Assembly: GCA_035545535.1 (NCBI GenBank)
Contig: DASZYF010000127.1
Coordinates: 1-45,241, forward strand
DNA from: DASZYF01 sp035545535
Lineage (GTDB): Bacteria; Actinomycetota; Actinomycetes; Mycobacteriales; CAJCIY01
Length of the DNA: 45,241 bases
Direction: 5' to 3'
Below the pieces are notes generated by a model, which did not search any database, was not told the origin of the DNA, and saw only the letters and a program-made list of their open reading frames with translations. The stretch's first letter is position 1; every line of letters starts with the position of its first letter. Shown here piece by piece: positions 7,590 to 14,628 of this stretch. A program made the translations under genes and the position numbers.

Positions 7590-9185
7590 GTGGCTGAGGA
7601 CAGCACCCCCGAGACCCCGGCGGAACCACCCACGCTGCGTGAGCGCGCGGAGGATCTGGCCGCCCGGCGGGCCGACGCCCTCCAGATGGGCGGCCCCGAC
7701 CTCGTCGCGCGGCAGCACAGCCTGGGCAAGCTCACGGTCCGCGAGCGCGTCGACCTGCTCTTCGACGCGGGCTCGTTCACCGAGCTCGGCCTGTTCGCCA
7801 CCGCCGTCGACTCGCCGCAGTCGCGCGGGCGCCGCACCCCGGCGGACGGCATCGTCACCGGCGTCGGCACCGTCGACGGCCGCAAGGTCACGGTCATCGC
7901 CTACGACTTCACCGTGCTCGCCGGTTCCATGGGCATGCACAGCGAGCGCAAGGCGGCCCGCGCCCGCGAGCTCGCGGTGCGCCAGGGCACGCCGGTCGTG
8001 TACCTGCTCGACTCCGCCGGTGCGCGCGTGACCGAGAGCGTCGGCGCCGCGTTCGCCGGCAGCGGCGACCTGTTCCGCGAGATCAGCACCATGAGCGGCG
8101 TCGTGCCCCAGGTGGGCGCGCTCATGGGCCCGTGCAGCGCCGGCACCGCGTACATCCCCGCGCTGTGCGACTTCCTGCCCATGGTGAAGGGCACCAGCTC
8201 GATGGCGCTCGCCGGCGTGCACCTCGTGAAGGCCGCCACCGGTGAGGAGGTCACCGAGGAGGAGATGGGCGGCTCGGCCGTCCACAACAAGATCTCGGGC
8301 GTCGCCGATCGCGAGGCCGCCGACGACGCCGAGTGCATCGCGATGATCCGCGAGTACCTGTCGTTCCTGCCCAGCAGCTACGGGCACGCGGTGCCGGACA
8401 AGCCCACCGACGACCCGGTCGAGCGGCGCGCGGAAGAGCTGTACGACATCGTCCCCGGCAACCCGCGCCAGGCCTACGACATGCGCCGCGTCATCAAGGC
8501 GATCGTCGACGACGGCGTCTTCTTCCCGATGAAGCCCGACTGGGCGAAGAGCGTCATCACCGGCTTCGCCCGCTTCGGCGGTCGGTCGGTGGGCATCGTC
8601 GCGAGCCAGCCGATGATGCTCGGGGGCGCGCTCGGCGTCGACAGCGCCGACAAGGCAGCGCGCTTCATCAACCTCTGCGACAGCTTCGACATCCCTCTGG
8701 TGTTCCTGCAGGACGTGCCGGGCTTCATCGTCGGCAAGTCAGTGGAGCACCAGGGCATCATCCGGCACGGCGCGAAGATGCTCTGGAACGTCAGCGAGGC
8801 GACGGTCCCCAAGGTCACCATCATCCTGCGAAAGGCCTACGGCGCAGGCTACTTCGTCATGGCGGGCCGTGCGTACGAGGCCGACTACCTCGCGACGTGG
8901 CCCTCGGGCGAGATCAGCGTGATGGGCCCCGACGGCGCGGTGAACATCTTGTTCCGCAAGCAGCTCGCCGCCGCCGAAGGTGAGGAGGAGCGCGCCGCGC
9001 TGCGTGAGCAGCTGGTCGCCGGTGTGCGCGCGCAGATCGACCCCTACCTGTCCGCGTCGATGGCCTACGTCGATGACGTCATCGATCCCGCGGCGACGCG
9101 CGAGGCGATCGTGCGCGGGCTCGAGATCAGCGAGCGCAAGCAGGTCCTGCGCCCCAAGCGCAAGCGCGGCGTCGTTCCCGTATGA
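7590..9185 (+). CDS. Acyl-CoA carboxylase carboxyltransferase (beta) subunit, PccB/AccD-like
   Basis: 531 residues. Typical biotin-dependent carboxyltransferase: N-terminal RQHSLGKLTVRERVDLLFD, DSAGARVTESVG, GPCSAGTAYIPALCD, GGSAVHNKISGVAD, then the C-terminal lobe with GIVASQPMMLGG, DVPGFIVG, YGAGYFVMAGRAYEADY and SVMGPDGAVNI. These enzymes transfer CO2 from biotin to acyl-CoA (propionyl-, acetyl- or longer). No alpha (biotin carboxylase/carrier) subunit lies in the window. GTG start at 7590; a CAGGCT box sits 7 nt upstream. The last codons GTCCCGTA-like plus stop are part of a 17-bp tandem repeat. Acyl specificity cannot be read from the sequence. Confidence 0.93.
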   Translation: MAEDSTPETPAEPPTLRERAEDLAARRADALQMGGPDLVARQHSLGKLTVRERVDLLFDAGSFTELGLFATAVDSPQSRGRRTPADGIVTGVGTVDGRKVTVIAYDFTVLAGSMGMHSERKAARARELAVRQGTPVVYLLDSAGARVTESVGAAFAGSGDLFREISTMSGVVPQVGALMGPCSAGTAYIPALCDFLPMVKGTSSMALAGVHLVKAATGEEVTEEEMGGSAVHNKISGVADREAADDAECIAMIREYLSFLPSSYGHAVPDKPTDDPVERRAEELYDIVPGNPRQAYDMRRVIKAIVDDGVFFPMKPDWAKSVITGFARFGGRSVGIVASQPMMLGGALGVDSADKAARFINLCDSFDIPLVFLQDVPGFIVGKSVEHQGIIRHGAKMLWNVSEATVPKVTIILRKAYGAGYFVMAGRAYEADYLATWPSGEISVMGPDGAVNILFRKQLAAAEGEEERAALREQLVAGVRAQIDPYLSASMAYVDDVIDPAATREAIVRGLEISERKQVLRPKRKRGVVPV

Positions 9186-9202
9186 GCAGCGTTCCCGTAT
9201 GA
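9182..9202 (+). other. Mini-ORF 1, MSSVPV
   Basis: Six codons, ATG at 9182 overlapping the carboxylase stop (ATGA 9182-9185). It ends in TGA at 9200-9202, which itself overlaps the next ATG. Reads the same C-terminal VPV as the carboxylase. May serve translational restart; no evidence that the peptide matters. Confidence 0.4.
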
Positions 9203-9219
9203 GCAGCGTTCCGGTCTGA
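9199..9219 (+). other. Mini-ORF 2, MSSVPV
   Basis: Second copy of the same six-codon ORF in the next frame, linked to mini-ORF 1 by ATGA at 9199-9202. Ends TGA 9217-9219, one base before the next ATG. Confidence 0.4.
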
Positions 9220-9220
9220 G

Positions 9221-9247
9221 ATGAGTGACGTCCCGTGTCCGATGTGA
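9221..9247 (+). other. Mini-ORF 3, MSDVPCPM
   Basis: Eight codons from ATG 9221 to TGA 9245-9247. It overlaps, in another frame, the GTG start at 9235 of the acyl-CoA dehydrogenase-like gene, which also begins with SDV. Looks like a further diverged copy of the start unit. Confidence 0.35.
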
Positions 9248-9816
9248 CGGTGCTCGTCGCGCGCATCGTCGCCGACCACCCGGACGGTGCGGCAGCGCAC
9301 CTGCGCGCCGCGGGTGTCGCGGACGCGGTCACCACCGAGGAGGCGGTCGACGTCGCCGTCGCGCTCGGCCGCTGGTCGGCGAGCGGTGCGCTCGAGCTGC
9401 TCGCGCTCGACGCGCGCACCGTGCCGGCGGACCCGCTCGTCGCCGCCGTGCTCGTCGGTGCCGGCGAGGCGTGCGTGCGCCTCGGCGTCGCGTACGCCAG
9501 GCAGCGCGAGGCGTTCGGCCGGCCGCTCTCGAAGCAGCCGGTGCAGCGGCAGGCGTTCGCCGACGTGTCGACGGCGCTCGCCGCCGCGATCGCGCTCGTG
9601 CGCCGCGCCCGCACGCCGCACGGCACGGCGCTCGAGGCGATGTCGTGCGTGCCCGTCGCGGCGGACGCCGCGTGGGCCGCGGCCGAGGCGGCGCTGCAGG
9701 TGCACGGTGGTTACGGCTACTCCGACGACTACGAGGTGTCCGGCCGCTGGCAGGAGCTGCTCGAGCTCACCTCGGCCGTCGACCGCGCCGCGTACGACGC
9801 CGCGATGGCGGGCTGA
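9235..9816 (+). CDS. Short acyl-CoA dehydrogenase-like protein (C-terminal helical domain only)
   Basis: 193 residues against about 380 for complete acyl-CoA dehydrogenases. Only the C-terminal four-helix domain is present: YARQREAFGRPLSKQPVQRQ (the usual R-x-x-F-G-x-P-I helix) and LQVHGGYGYSDDYEVSGRW. The N-terminal helical and middle beta domains that complete the FAD and acyl-CoA sites are absent. Upstream sequence is an intact carboxylase gene, so this is not a frameshifted remnant within the window. It may need a partner subunit or have lost catalysis. Coupled to the carboxylase through the mini-ORF ladder. GTG start at 9235; translation may also be fed by ATG 9221 restarts. Confidence 0.78.
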   Translation: MSDVTVLVARIVADHPDGAAAHLRAAGVADAVTTEEAVDVAVALGRWSASGALELLALDARTVPADPLVAAVLVGAGEACVRLGVAYARQREAFGRPLSKQPVQRQAFADVSTALAAAIALVRRARTPHGTALEAMSCVPVAADAAWAAAEAALQVHGGYGYSDDYEVSGRWQELLELTSAVDRAAYDAAMAG

Positions 9817-9821
9817 GCGGA

Positions 9822-9871
9822 GCTCCCGGCGCCCCATCCCATCGGGCCCGCTCGCAGGCTCCCGGCGCCCC
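9822..9871 (+). repeat. Intergenic repeats: 14-bp direct repeat and one copy of a 30-bp dispersed repeat
   Basis: GCTCCCGGCGCCCC occurs at 9822-9835 and 9858-9871. Positions 9840-9869 are identical over 30 bases to 4956-4985, in the same orientation. No ORF or terminator explains the element. Confidence 0.8.
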
Positions 9872-9887
9872 CGTAGGGTCTGCACCC

Positions 9888-10130
9888 GTGCCCGTCGCCC
9901 TTCCCGGCCCCACCGAGCGCTGGCGCTGCCGCCAGTGCGGGAACCTCACCCGCTTCGACGTCCAGCGGCTCACCCGGGCCCGCGAGTTCTGGCACGTCGA
10001 CCTCGCCGGCGCCCCGGCCGTCGAGGAGCGCGAGGTCATGGCCGACACCGTCGAGCACGTGACCTGCCGCTGGTGCAACGGCATCGACACGGTCGACGCC
10101 GAGCCCCGTCCGGCCGCCGACCCGTCCTAG
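9888..10130 (+). CDS. Small zinc-ribbon protein, conserved actinobacterial hypothetical
   Basis: 80 residues with two CXXC knuckles, CRQCGN near residue 14 and CRWCNG near 60, which probably bind one zinc. Between them lies a mixed charged segment with FWHVDLAG. Start GTG 9888 chosen because TAGGGT (9874-9879) ends 9 nt upstream and homologous-looking proteins begin PGPTERWRCRQCGN. I recognise the type as a conserved hypothetical of actinobacteria but know no function. Tail is Pro/Ala rich. Confidence 0.72.
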   Translation: MPVALPGPTERWRCRQCGNLTRFDVQRLTRAREFWHVDLAGAPAVEEREVMADTVEHVTCRWCNGIDTVDAEPRPAADPS

Positions 10131-10176
10131 CCCTGTCCCGGCTGCGCCTGTCGGACCCCCCTGTCACGTTCGTCCC

Positions 10177-10404
10177 ATGCGGATCGACTGCGAGGGATGC
10201 CGGGCCAAGGGTCCGGCCTGCGGAGAGTGCGTGGTGAGCGTGATGCTCGGCCCGCCGGAGGACGTGGAGCTCGACGGCCCCACGCTGGTGGCCCTGGCCA
10301 ACCTGGCCGACGTCGGGCTGGTGCCCCGTCTCAGGTTGATCGAGGGCGGTCACGACCGGAGCGCCGGCCGGCCCGACACGGGCGTGGCGCAGGTCACCGG
10401 CTGA
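10177..10404 (+). CDS. Small Cys-rich conserved hypothetical protein
   Basis: 75 residues beginning MRIDCEGCRAKGPACGECVV, with four Cys (CxxC plus CxxC) in the first 18 positions, followed by a predicted helical LVALANLADVGLVPRL segment. The Cys pattern suggests metal binding or a redox role. Similar small proteins precede NlpC/P60 genes in other actinobacteria (from memory). It ends 24 bp before the riboswitch promoter of the NlpC gene. Confidence 0.7.
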   Translation: MRIDCEGCRAKGPACGECVVSVMLGPPEDVELDGPTLVALANLADVGLVPRLRLIEGGHDRSAGRPDTGVAQVTG

Positions 10405-10427
10405 CGGCCGCCCCGACACCTGGCTGC

Positions 10428-10433
10428 TACCCT
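10428..10433 (+). promoter_or_regulatory. Probable -10 box TACCCT of the riboswitch transcript
   Basis: TACCCT fits TANNNT and would start transcription near 10440, about 40 nt before the aptamer. The -35 region is weak (CTGACG at 10401-10406 with a long spacer). Confidence 0.4.
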
Positions 10434-10477
10434 CGTCCCACCGTTCGGCTCCTCCAGCACCGCGCAAGCGGTGCGGT

Positions 10478-10630
10478 CGGACGGGACCGCCGAGTTCGGC
10501 CGGGCAACCGGCCGGAGCCGGGGACCCAGGTCCCAGGGGTGAATCGGGGGAAGGGTGGCCACCCGGCCGGCCGGATCCCGTAGGGCGCTCCCAGCCCGAA
10601 CCCGTCAGCTCACCCGGTAGGCGGGCGATA
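10478..10630 (+). ncRNA. c-di-AMP riboswitch (ydaO-yuaA class)
   Basis: The conserved blocks of the ydaO aptamer are present in order: ACCGCCGAGTTCGG (10486 on), GGAGCCGGGGACCCA (10514-10528), GGGGTGAATC (10536-10545), CGTAGGG (10579-10585) and CCCGAACCCGTCAGCTCACC (10595-10614) followed by CGGTAGGC. In actinobacteria this class typically lies before NlpC/P60 and Rpf cell-wall hydrolase genes and turns them off when c-di-AMP binds. Here the ribosome-binding GGGAGAGGG (10631-10639) directly follows the aptamer, so either translation or transcription could be controlled. Confidence 0.93.
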
Positions 10631-10648
10631 GGGAGAGGGCATCTGCTG

Positions 10649-11710
10649 GTGCGCCGCCGTCCGATCGTCGGTCTCGCAGCATCACTGGCGGTCGCGACCG
10701 GGTTCATCCTGGGCGCCGCCCCTTCGTCGGCCGACCCGGTCTCCAACGACGACGTCGCGGCCGCGCAGGCCCAGGTCGACCGCCTCGACGCGCAGGCCGA
10801 AGCCGCTACCGAGGCCTACGACCAGGGCCAGATCGCCCTCACCGGCGCGCAGCGCTCCGCCGCCGCCGCCCAGTCCGCGGTCAAGGCCAAGCAGGACCAG
10901 CTCGCCAAGGCGAGCCACGCGACCGCCGCCCTGGCCAGCGCCACCTACCGGTCGGCCGGCGTCTCGACGTTCCTCACGTTCGTCTCCTCCGCAGACCCGC
11001 AGTCCTTCCTCGACCAGGCCTCGACCATCAGCCAGATCTCGGCCGACCGCGCGCAGCAGATCGACGTCCTGCGCGCCGCGCGCAAGGGCCTCGCCGACGC
11101 GGAGCGCCAGGCCAAGAACAAGGCCGACGACGCCGCCAAGGCCCAGAAGGCGCTCGAGTCGCAGCGCAACTCGGTCCTCGCGGCGCTCTCGGCCAAGCAG
11201 GCCTACCTGAACGGGCTCAAGGAGCAGGTCCGCCAGCAGCTCGAGCAGGCGCAGCAGGCCGCCGCCGCCCGCCAGGCCGCCGCCGACGCGCAGGCCCGGG
11301 CCGCCGCGAGCACCAGCTCCGCGGTCACCCAGCCGACCGTCGACATCCCGGTCTCGTCCTCCGATCGCGGTCGCGCCGCCCTGCAGTGGGCGCTCTCGCA
11401 GATCGGCAAGCCCTACGTGTGGGCGGGCGCCGGGCCCGACAGCTACGACTGCTCCGGCCTCACGATGTGGGCGTTCGCGCACGTCGGCATCTCGCTCCCG
11501 CACTCCGCGGCCGGCCAGTACGGCTACGGCACGCACGTCTCGGTGAGCCAGCTCGAGCCGGGCGACCTCGTGTTCTTCGCCTCCGGCGGCTACATCGGCC
11601 ACGTCGGCATCTACTACGGCGGCGGCCAGATGGTCGACGCGCCGCACACCGGCTCCACCGTCGGCATCCACGGCCTCTACAGCGGGCTGGTCGGCGGCAC
11701 CCGCCTCTAG
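10649..11710 (+). CDS. Secreted NlpC/P60 peptidoglycan endopeptidase with coiled-coil N-terminus
   Basis: 353 residues: signal peptide (about 1-28, ending SSADP), long Ala/Gln/Lys-rich coiled coil (30-225), then an NlpC/P60 domain (about 240-353). Catalytic triad predicted as C268 (DCSGL), H318 (IGHVGIY) and H333 (DAPHTGS). It should cleave stem-peptide D-Glu-mDAP bonds, like the RipA/Rv2190c family. GTG start with a good GGGAGAGGG ribosome-binding site 9 nt upstream. It is governed by the c-di-AMP riboswitch. Followed after 124 bp by sepH. Confidence 0.95.
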   Translation: MRRRPIVGLAASLAVATGFILGAAPSSADPVSNDDVAAAQAQVDRLDAQAEAATEAYDQGQIALTGAQRSAAAAQSAVKAKQDQLAKASHATAALASATYRSAGVSTFLTFVSSADPQSFLDQASTISQISADRAQQIDVLRAARKGLADAERQAKNKADDAAKAQKALESQRNSVLAALSAKQAYLNGLKEQVRQQLEQAQQAAAARQAAADAQARAAASTSSAVTQPTVDIPVSSSDRGRAALQWALSQIGKPYVWAGAGPDSYDCSGLTMWAFAHVGISLPHSAAGQYGYGTHVSVSQLEPGDLVFFASGGYIGHVGIYYGGGQMVDAPHTGSTVGIHGLYSGLVGGTRL

Positions 11711-11726
11711 CTCGGCCGGATCCGTG

Positions 11727-11742
11727 GGCGGGTTCGCCCGCC
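11727..11742 (+). terminator. Small UUCG-loop hairpin after the NlpC gene
   Basis: GGCGGG-TTCG-CCCGCC, a 6-bp GC stem with a stable tetraloop, 16 bp after the stop codon. No T-tract follows, so termination strength is uncertain. Confidence 0.45.
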
Positions 11743-11772
11743 TGTCGTCCGGTGTGCGCCCGGCGCAGCCCA

Positions 11773-11778
11773 TAGGAT
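11773..11778 (+). promoter_or_regulatory. Probable -10 box TAGGAT upstream of sepH
   Basis: TAGGAT matches TANNNT and would start transcription near 11785, giving a leader of about 50 nt that contains the GAGGGAG ribosome-binding site at 11823-11829. Confidence 0.45.
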
Positions 11779-11834
11779 CGGCCCGCATCCAGCCGTGATC
11801 ATCGAGGTCCGGCGTGGCCGCTGAGGGAGATCGG

Positions 11835-12575
11835 GTGCGCGAGCTGCACGTCGCCGGGCTGAGCCCCGACGGTCGCCAGCTGCTGCTCGCCTCCTCCGAC
11901 GGCAAGGCGCCCGCGTACGCGGTGGCCCTCGACGCGCGCTTCGAGGCGACGCTGCGCGGCGAGCCGACCGACGGCGAGGCGGAGGTCCGCCCCACGCTGT
12001 CGCCCCGGGAGATCCAGGCCGCCGTCCGTGCGGGCGAGGCGGTCGAGTCGGTCGCGGCCCGTGCGGGACTGCCGGTGAGCCGGGTCGAGCGCTACGCCGG
12101 CCCGGTGCTGTCCGAGCGCGCGCGGGTGCTCGACGTGCTGCTGGAGGTGCCGCAGTCGGGCCGTCGCGGGCTGTCCTCGCTGCCCCTCGGCCAGGCCGTG
12201 AGCTCGGCGCTGTCGGACCTCATGTACGTCCGCGGGGAGACCATCACGTGGACCGCCTACCGTCAGCCCGAAGGTGACTGGGTGGCCCGGCTGACGGTGG
12301 TCGTGCGCGGGCGTGAGCGTGAGGCGCAGTGGAGCTACGACGCGGAGGACGGCAGCGTCCATCCCCTCGACACCTACGCGAGCACGCTCGGCCACGCGGA
12401 CGGCACGCGGCGCTCGGCCAGCCGCCCGCGGCAGCCGGCCCCCCGCTCGGCGAAGCAGGGCACCGCGAAGAAGGCGGCCGCGAAGAAGCCGGCCACGAAG
12501 AAGCCGGCCGCGAAGAAGCCGGCCACGAAGAAGCCGGCCAAGAAGGCGACCGCCCGGCGGCGCGCGAGCCGGTGA
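11835..12575 (+). CDS. sepH: Septation protein SepH (DUF3071)
   Basis: 246 residues. N-terminal RELHVAGLSPDGRQLLLAS and the helix-turn-helix-like LSPREIQAAVRAGE...VERYAGPVL region (about 55-95) are diagnostic of SepH, which stimulates FtsZ assembly in actinobacteria. The C-terminal tail after residue 190 is a Lys/Pro/Ala low-complexity segment built of KKPA(T) repeats. Start GTG 11835 is preferred since GAGGGAG lies 5 nt upstream and family members begin MRELHV; GTG 11814 is an alternative. The stop overlaps the next gene (GTGA), so sepH heads a coupled run ending with the mannosyltransferase. Confidence 0.92.
   Translation: MRELHVAGLSPDGRQLLLASSDGKAPAYAVALDARFEATLRGEPTDGEAEVRPTLSPREIQAAVRAGEAVESVAARAGLPVSRVERYAGPVLSERARVLDVLLEVPQSGRRGLSSLPLGQAVSSALSDLMYVRGETITWTAYRQPEGDWVARLTVVVRGREREAQWSYDAEDGSVHPLDTYASTLGHADGTRRSASRPRQPAPRSAKQGTAKKAAAKKPATKKPAAKKPATKKPAKKATARRRASR
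12481..12540 (+). repeat. 30-bp x2 (15-bp x4) coding repeat in the SepH tail
   Basis: Two near-identical 30-bp units, each two 15-bp subunits based on AAGAAGCCGGCC, encoding KKPAT/KKPAA. Flanking sequence carries further degenerate copies. Likely slippage-prone. Confidence 0.85.
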
Positions 12576-13330
12576 GCCCGCGCCCTCGTGCGCTCGGCCT
12601 GCTCGGCGTGCTGCTCGGCGGCGTGCTGCTCACCGGGTGCGCGCACGTCACCCGCAAGGACGTCGTCATCCCGCCCACCGCGGTGGCCGGGCCGCTGACC
12701 GCTGCGCAGCAGGCCTTCGCCGGCGCGCGCAGCGCCATGCTCGCCGCCGCCGCGCACCTGCCCGACGCCGCGCACCGCCTCGACACCATCGACGCGGCCG
12801 CCGCCCGCGGTGCCTACGACCCGGCGAAGTCCGCGCAGCCCGGGGCCACCACCGCGGTGGCGCGCGTGGGCACCGCGCTGACGAACCTGCCGAAGCTCGC
12901 CGACGCCGAGGGCCGGGCGCTCGACGCGCTCGCCACCGCCGGGCAGAGCCCGCGGCTCAGCGCGGCGCAGCAGCAGGCCGTCGCCGCGGTCGTCGCGGCC
13001 GCCCGGACGGAGCTCACACAGGTCCGCACGCTCGCCGCCGACCAGCGGGCCGGCTGGGGGGCCTACTCCCAGCTCTGGGACGCCGAGACCGAGTGGATCT
13101 ACCGCGCCGGCGCCGGCTTCTTCCCGAGCCAGACCACCGGCGGCTACGACCCCACGGTCGCCGCGCAGGCCTACACGGTGCGCACCCACCCGATCCGCGC
13201 CGCGGTCGAGCACGAGCGCACCGGTCTCGCGCACGCGACGGCGGCGCTGGCGCGGGACGCCGACGCGGTGGCGGCCGCGATCGACTCCGCGTCCGGGCTG
13301 TTCGCACCCGACGCGACGCCCACCCCGTGA
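12572..13330 (+). CDS. Lipoprotein of unknown function
   Basis: 252 residues. Type II signal with lipobox LLTGC at about residues 20-24, then an Ala-rich, mostly helical domain that ends with Pro-Thr. No catalytic motif is visible. I do not recognise the family with confidence. GTG start overlaps the sepH stop (GTGA) and its own stop overlaps the next GTG in the same way, so the four genes sepH to pimB are probably translated together. Predicted to sit on the outer face of the membrane. Confidence 0.8.
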   Translation: MSPRPRALGLLGVLLGGVLLTGCAHVTRKDVVIPPTAVAGPLTAAQQAFAGARSAMLAAAAHLPDAAHRLDTIDAAAARGAYDPAKSAQPGATTAVARVGTALTNLPKLADAEGRALDALATAGQSPRLSAAQQQAVAAVVAAARTELTQVRTLAADQRAGWGAYSQLWDAETEWIYRAGAGFFPSQTTGGYDPTVAAQAYTVRTHPIRAAVEHERTGLAHATAALARDADAVAAAIDSASGLFAPDATPTP

Positions 13331-14628
13331 GGCTGCTCGCGCGGGGCGTCGCGGCGCTCGCGCTCGTGACGGCGGCGGCATGCTCGAGCACGGCGCCCGC
13401 GCCGGTGGTGCACCCGCGGCCACCGGTGTCGATCGCGGCGAGCACCGCCGCTGGGCTCTCCACCTCCGACCGCACAGCGGCCGTCGACGCGCTGCTCGCC
13501 CGGCGGGCCGCCGCCGTGCTGCGCCACGACCGGGCGGCGTTCCTGTCCACCGTCGACCCGCAGGCCCCGCCACCGTTCGCGCACCGGCAGCAGGCGCTCG
13601 TGGCGGCGTTGATGACCGTGCCGTTCGCGTCCTACGCGCTCGCCGTCGACCCGACCGTCACGCCCGCCGTCGACCCCATGAAGCTCGCCACGCACAGCGC
13701 GGACGACGCCTGGCTGCCGCAGACCACGCTGACCTACACGTTGCGCGGGGGGGACGGCACGTCGTCGACGCTGCTGGCCGACTACACGTTCGTGCGGCGC
13801 GGCCAGGACTGGTTCATCGCCTCCGACGACGATGTTCGGGCCGGTGCGCCCGGCACGCAGCGCGACCTCTGGGACTACGGCCCGGTCGTCGCGGTGCGGG
13901 GGAGCGCGAGCCTGGTGCTCGCCCACCCGGGGTCCGAGCAGAAGGCGCGCGCCGTCGCCGCGCTGGCGGATCATGCGGTCAGATCGGTCACGGCGGTGTG
14001 GGGCAGGGACTGGCCGCGGCGGGTGGTGGTCGTGATCCCCGGCAGCATGGCTGAGCTGCAGGACGTCGTTCAGGACCACGACGACCTCTCGCAGTTCGCG
14101 GCGCTGGAGTCGGCGGAGCTCGGGCGCACGCCGGGCCGAACCGAGCTGGCTCAGCGCATCGCGGTCAACCCGTCGGTGTTCTTCGGTCAGACGACCGATC
14201 AGGGCCGTCAGGTCATCATGACGCACGAGACCACGCACGCGGCCTCGTCGCGGTCGACCCGTGCCGGCATGCCGACGTGGCTGATCGAAGGGCTCGCCGA
14301 CTACGTGGGGTTTCGCGACGTCGACGTCCCGCTGTCGCGCGCCGCGGCTGCGCTGCAGGCCCGCATCCGCACTTCCGGTGCGCCACAGGCACTCCCGGCC
14401 GACAAGGAGTTCGCCGGCAGCTCGGCGCACCTCGAGGAGGCCTACGAGGAGGCCTGGCTCGCGTGCCGCCTCATCGCGCAGGTCGAGGGTCAGGCGGCGC
14501 TGGTGCGGCTCTACCGGGCGGTGGGCGCCGGGGCATCGGTCCCCGACGCCTTCGCGTCGGTGCTGCACACCACGGTGCCGGCGTTCACCGCGTCGTGGCG
14601 GGCCGCGCTGCTCGCCGAGCTGGCCTGA
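13327..14628 (+). CDS. Lipoprotein with HEXXH zinc metallopeptidase motif
   Basis: 433 residues. Lipobox TAAAC in the first 20 residues, then a region resembling an SnoaL/NTF2-like fold (about 50-180), then a gluzincin-like core: HETTH (300-304) with WLIEGLADY giving E321 as third zinc ligand. This layout matches peptidase-MA-like membrane-anchored proteases of actinobacteria. Substrate unknown. GTG start overlaps the previous stop; its TGA overlaps the ATG of the mannosyltransferase by one base (TGATG). Its place between sepH and pimB suggests a role in envelope maturation, which is inference. Confidence 0.82.
   Translation: MRLLARGVAALALVTAAACSSTAPAPVVHPRPPVSIAASTAAGLSTSDRTAAVDALLARRAAAVLRHDRAAFLSTVDPQAPPPFAHRQQALVAALMTVPFASYALAVDPTVTPAVDPMKLATHSADDAWLPQTTLTYTLRGGDGTSSTLLADYTFVRRGQDWFIASDDDVRAGAPGTQRDLWDYGPVVAVRGSASLVLAHPGSEQKARAVAALADHAVRSVTAVWGRDWPRRVVVVIPGSMAELQDVVQDHDDLSQFAALESAELGRTPGRTELAQRIAVNPSVFFGQTTDQGRQVIMTHETTHAASSRSTRAGMPTWLIEGLADYVGFRDVDVPLSRAAAALQARIRTSGAPQALPADKEFAGSSAHLEEAYEEAWLACRLIAQVEGQAALVRLYRAVGAGASVPDAFASVLHTTVPAFTASWRAALLAELA

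Larger units (their letters stand above)
9173..9223 (+). repeat. 17-bp tandem repeat (3 units) at the accB 3' junction
   Basis: Units at 9173-9189 and 9190-9206 are identical (CGTTCCCGTATGAGCAG); the third, 9207-9223, is diverged. The first unit contains the stop codon of the carboxylase gene. Because 17 is not a multiple of three, every unit starts a new frame and creates ATGA stop/start overlaps. Confidence 0.9.

Noticed and set aside
9235..9816. Possible pseudogene of a full acyl-CoA dehydrogenase
   Set aside because: The missing N-terminal part is not found in any frame upstream, where an intact carboxylase gene lies; the ORF is complete with its own start.
12481..12540. Regular 30-bp repeats resembling a CRISPR array
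   Set aside because: No unique spacers; the units are contiguous and encode the KKPAT tail of SepH in frame.
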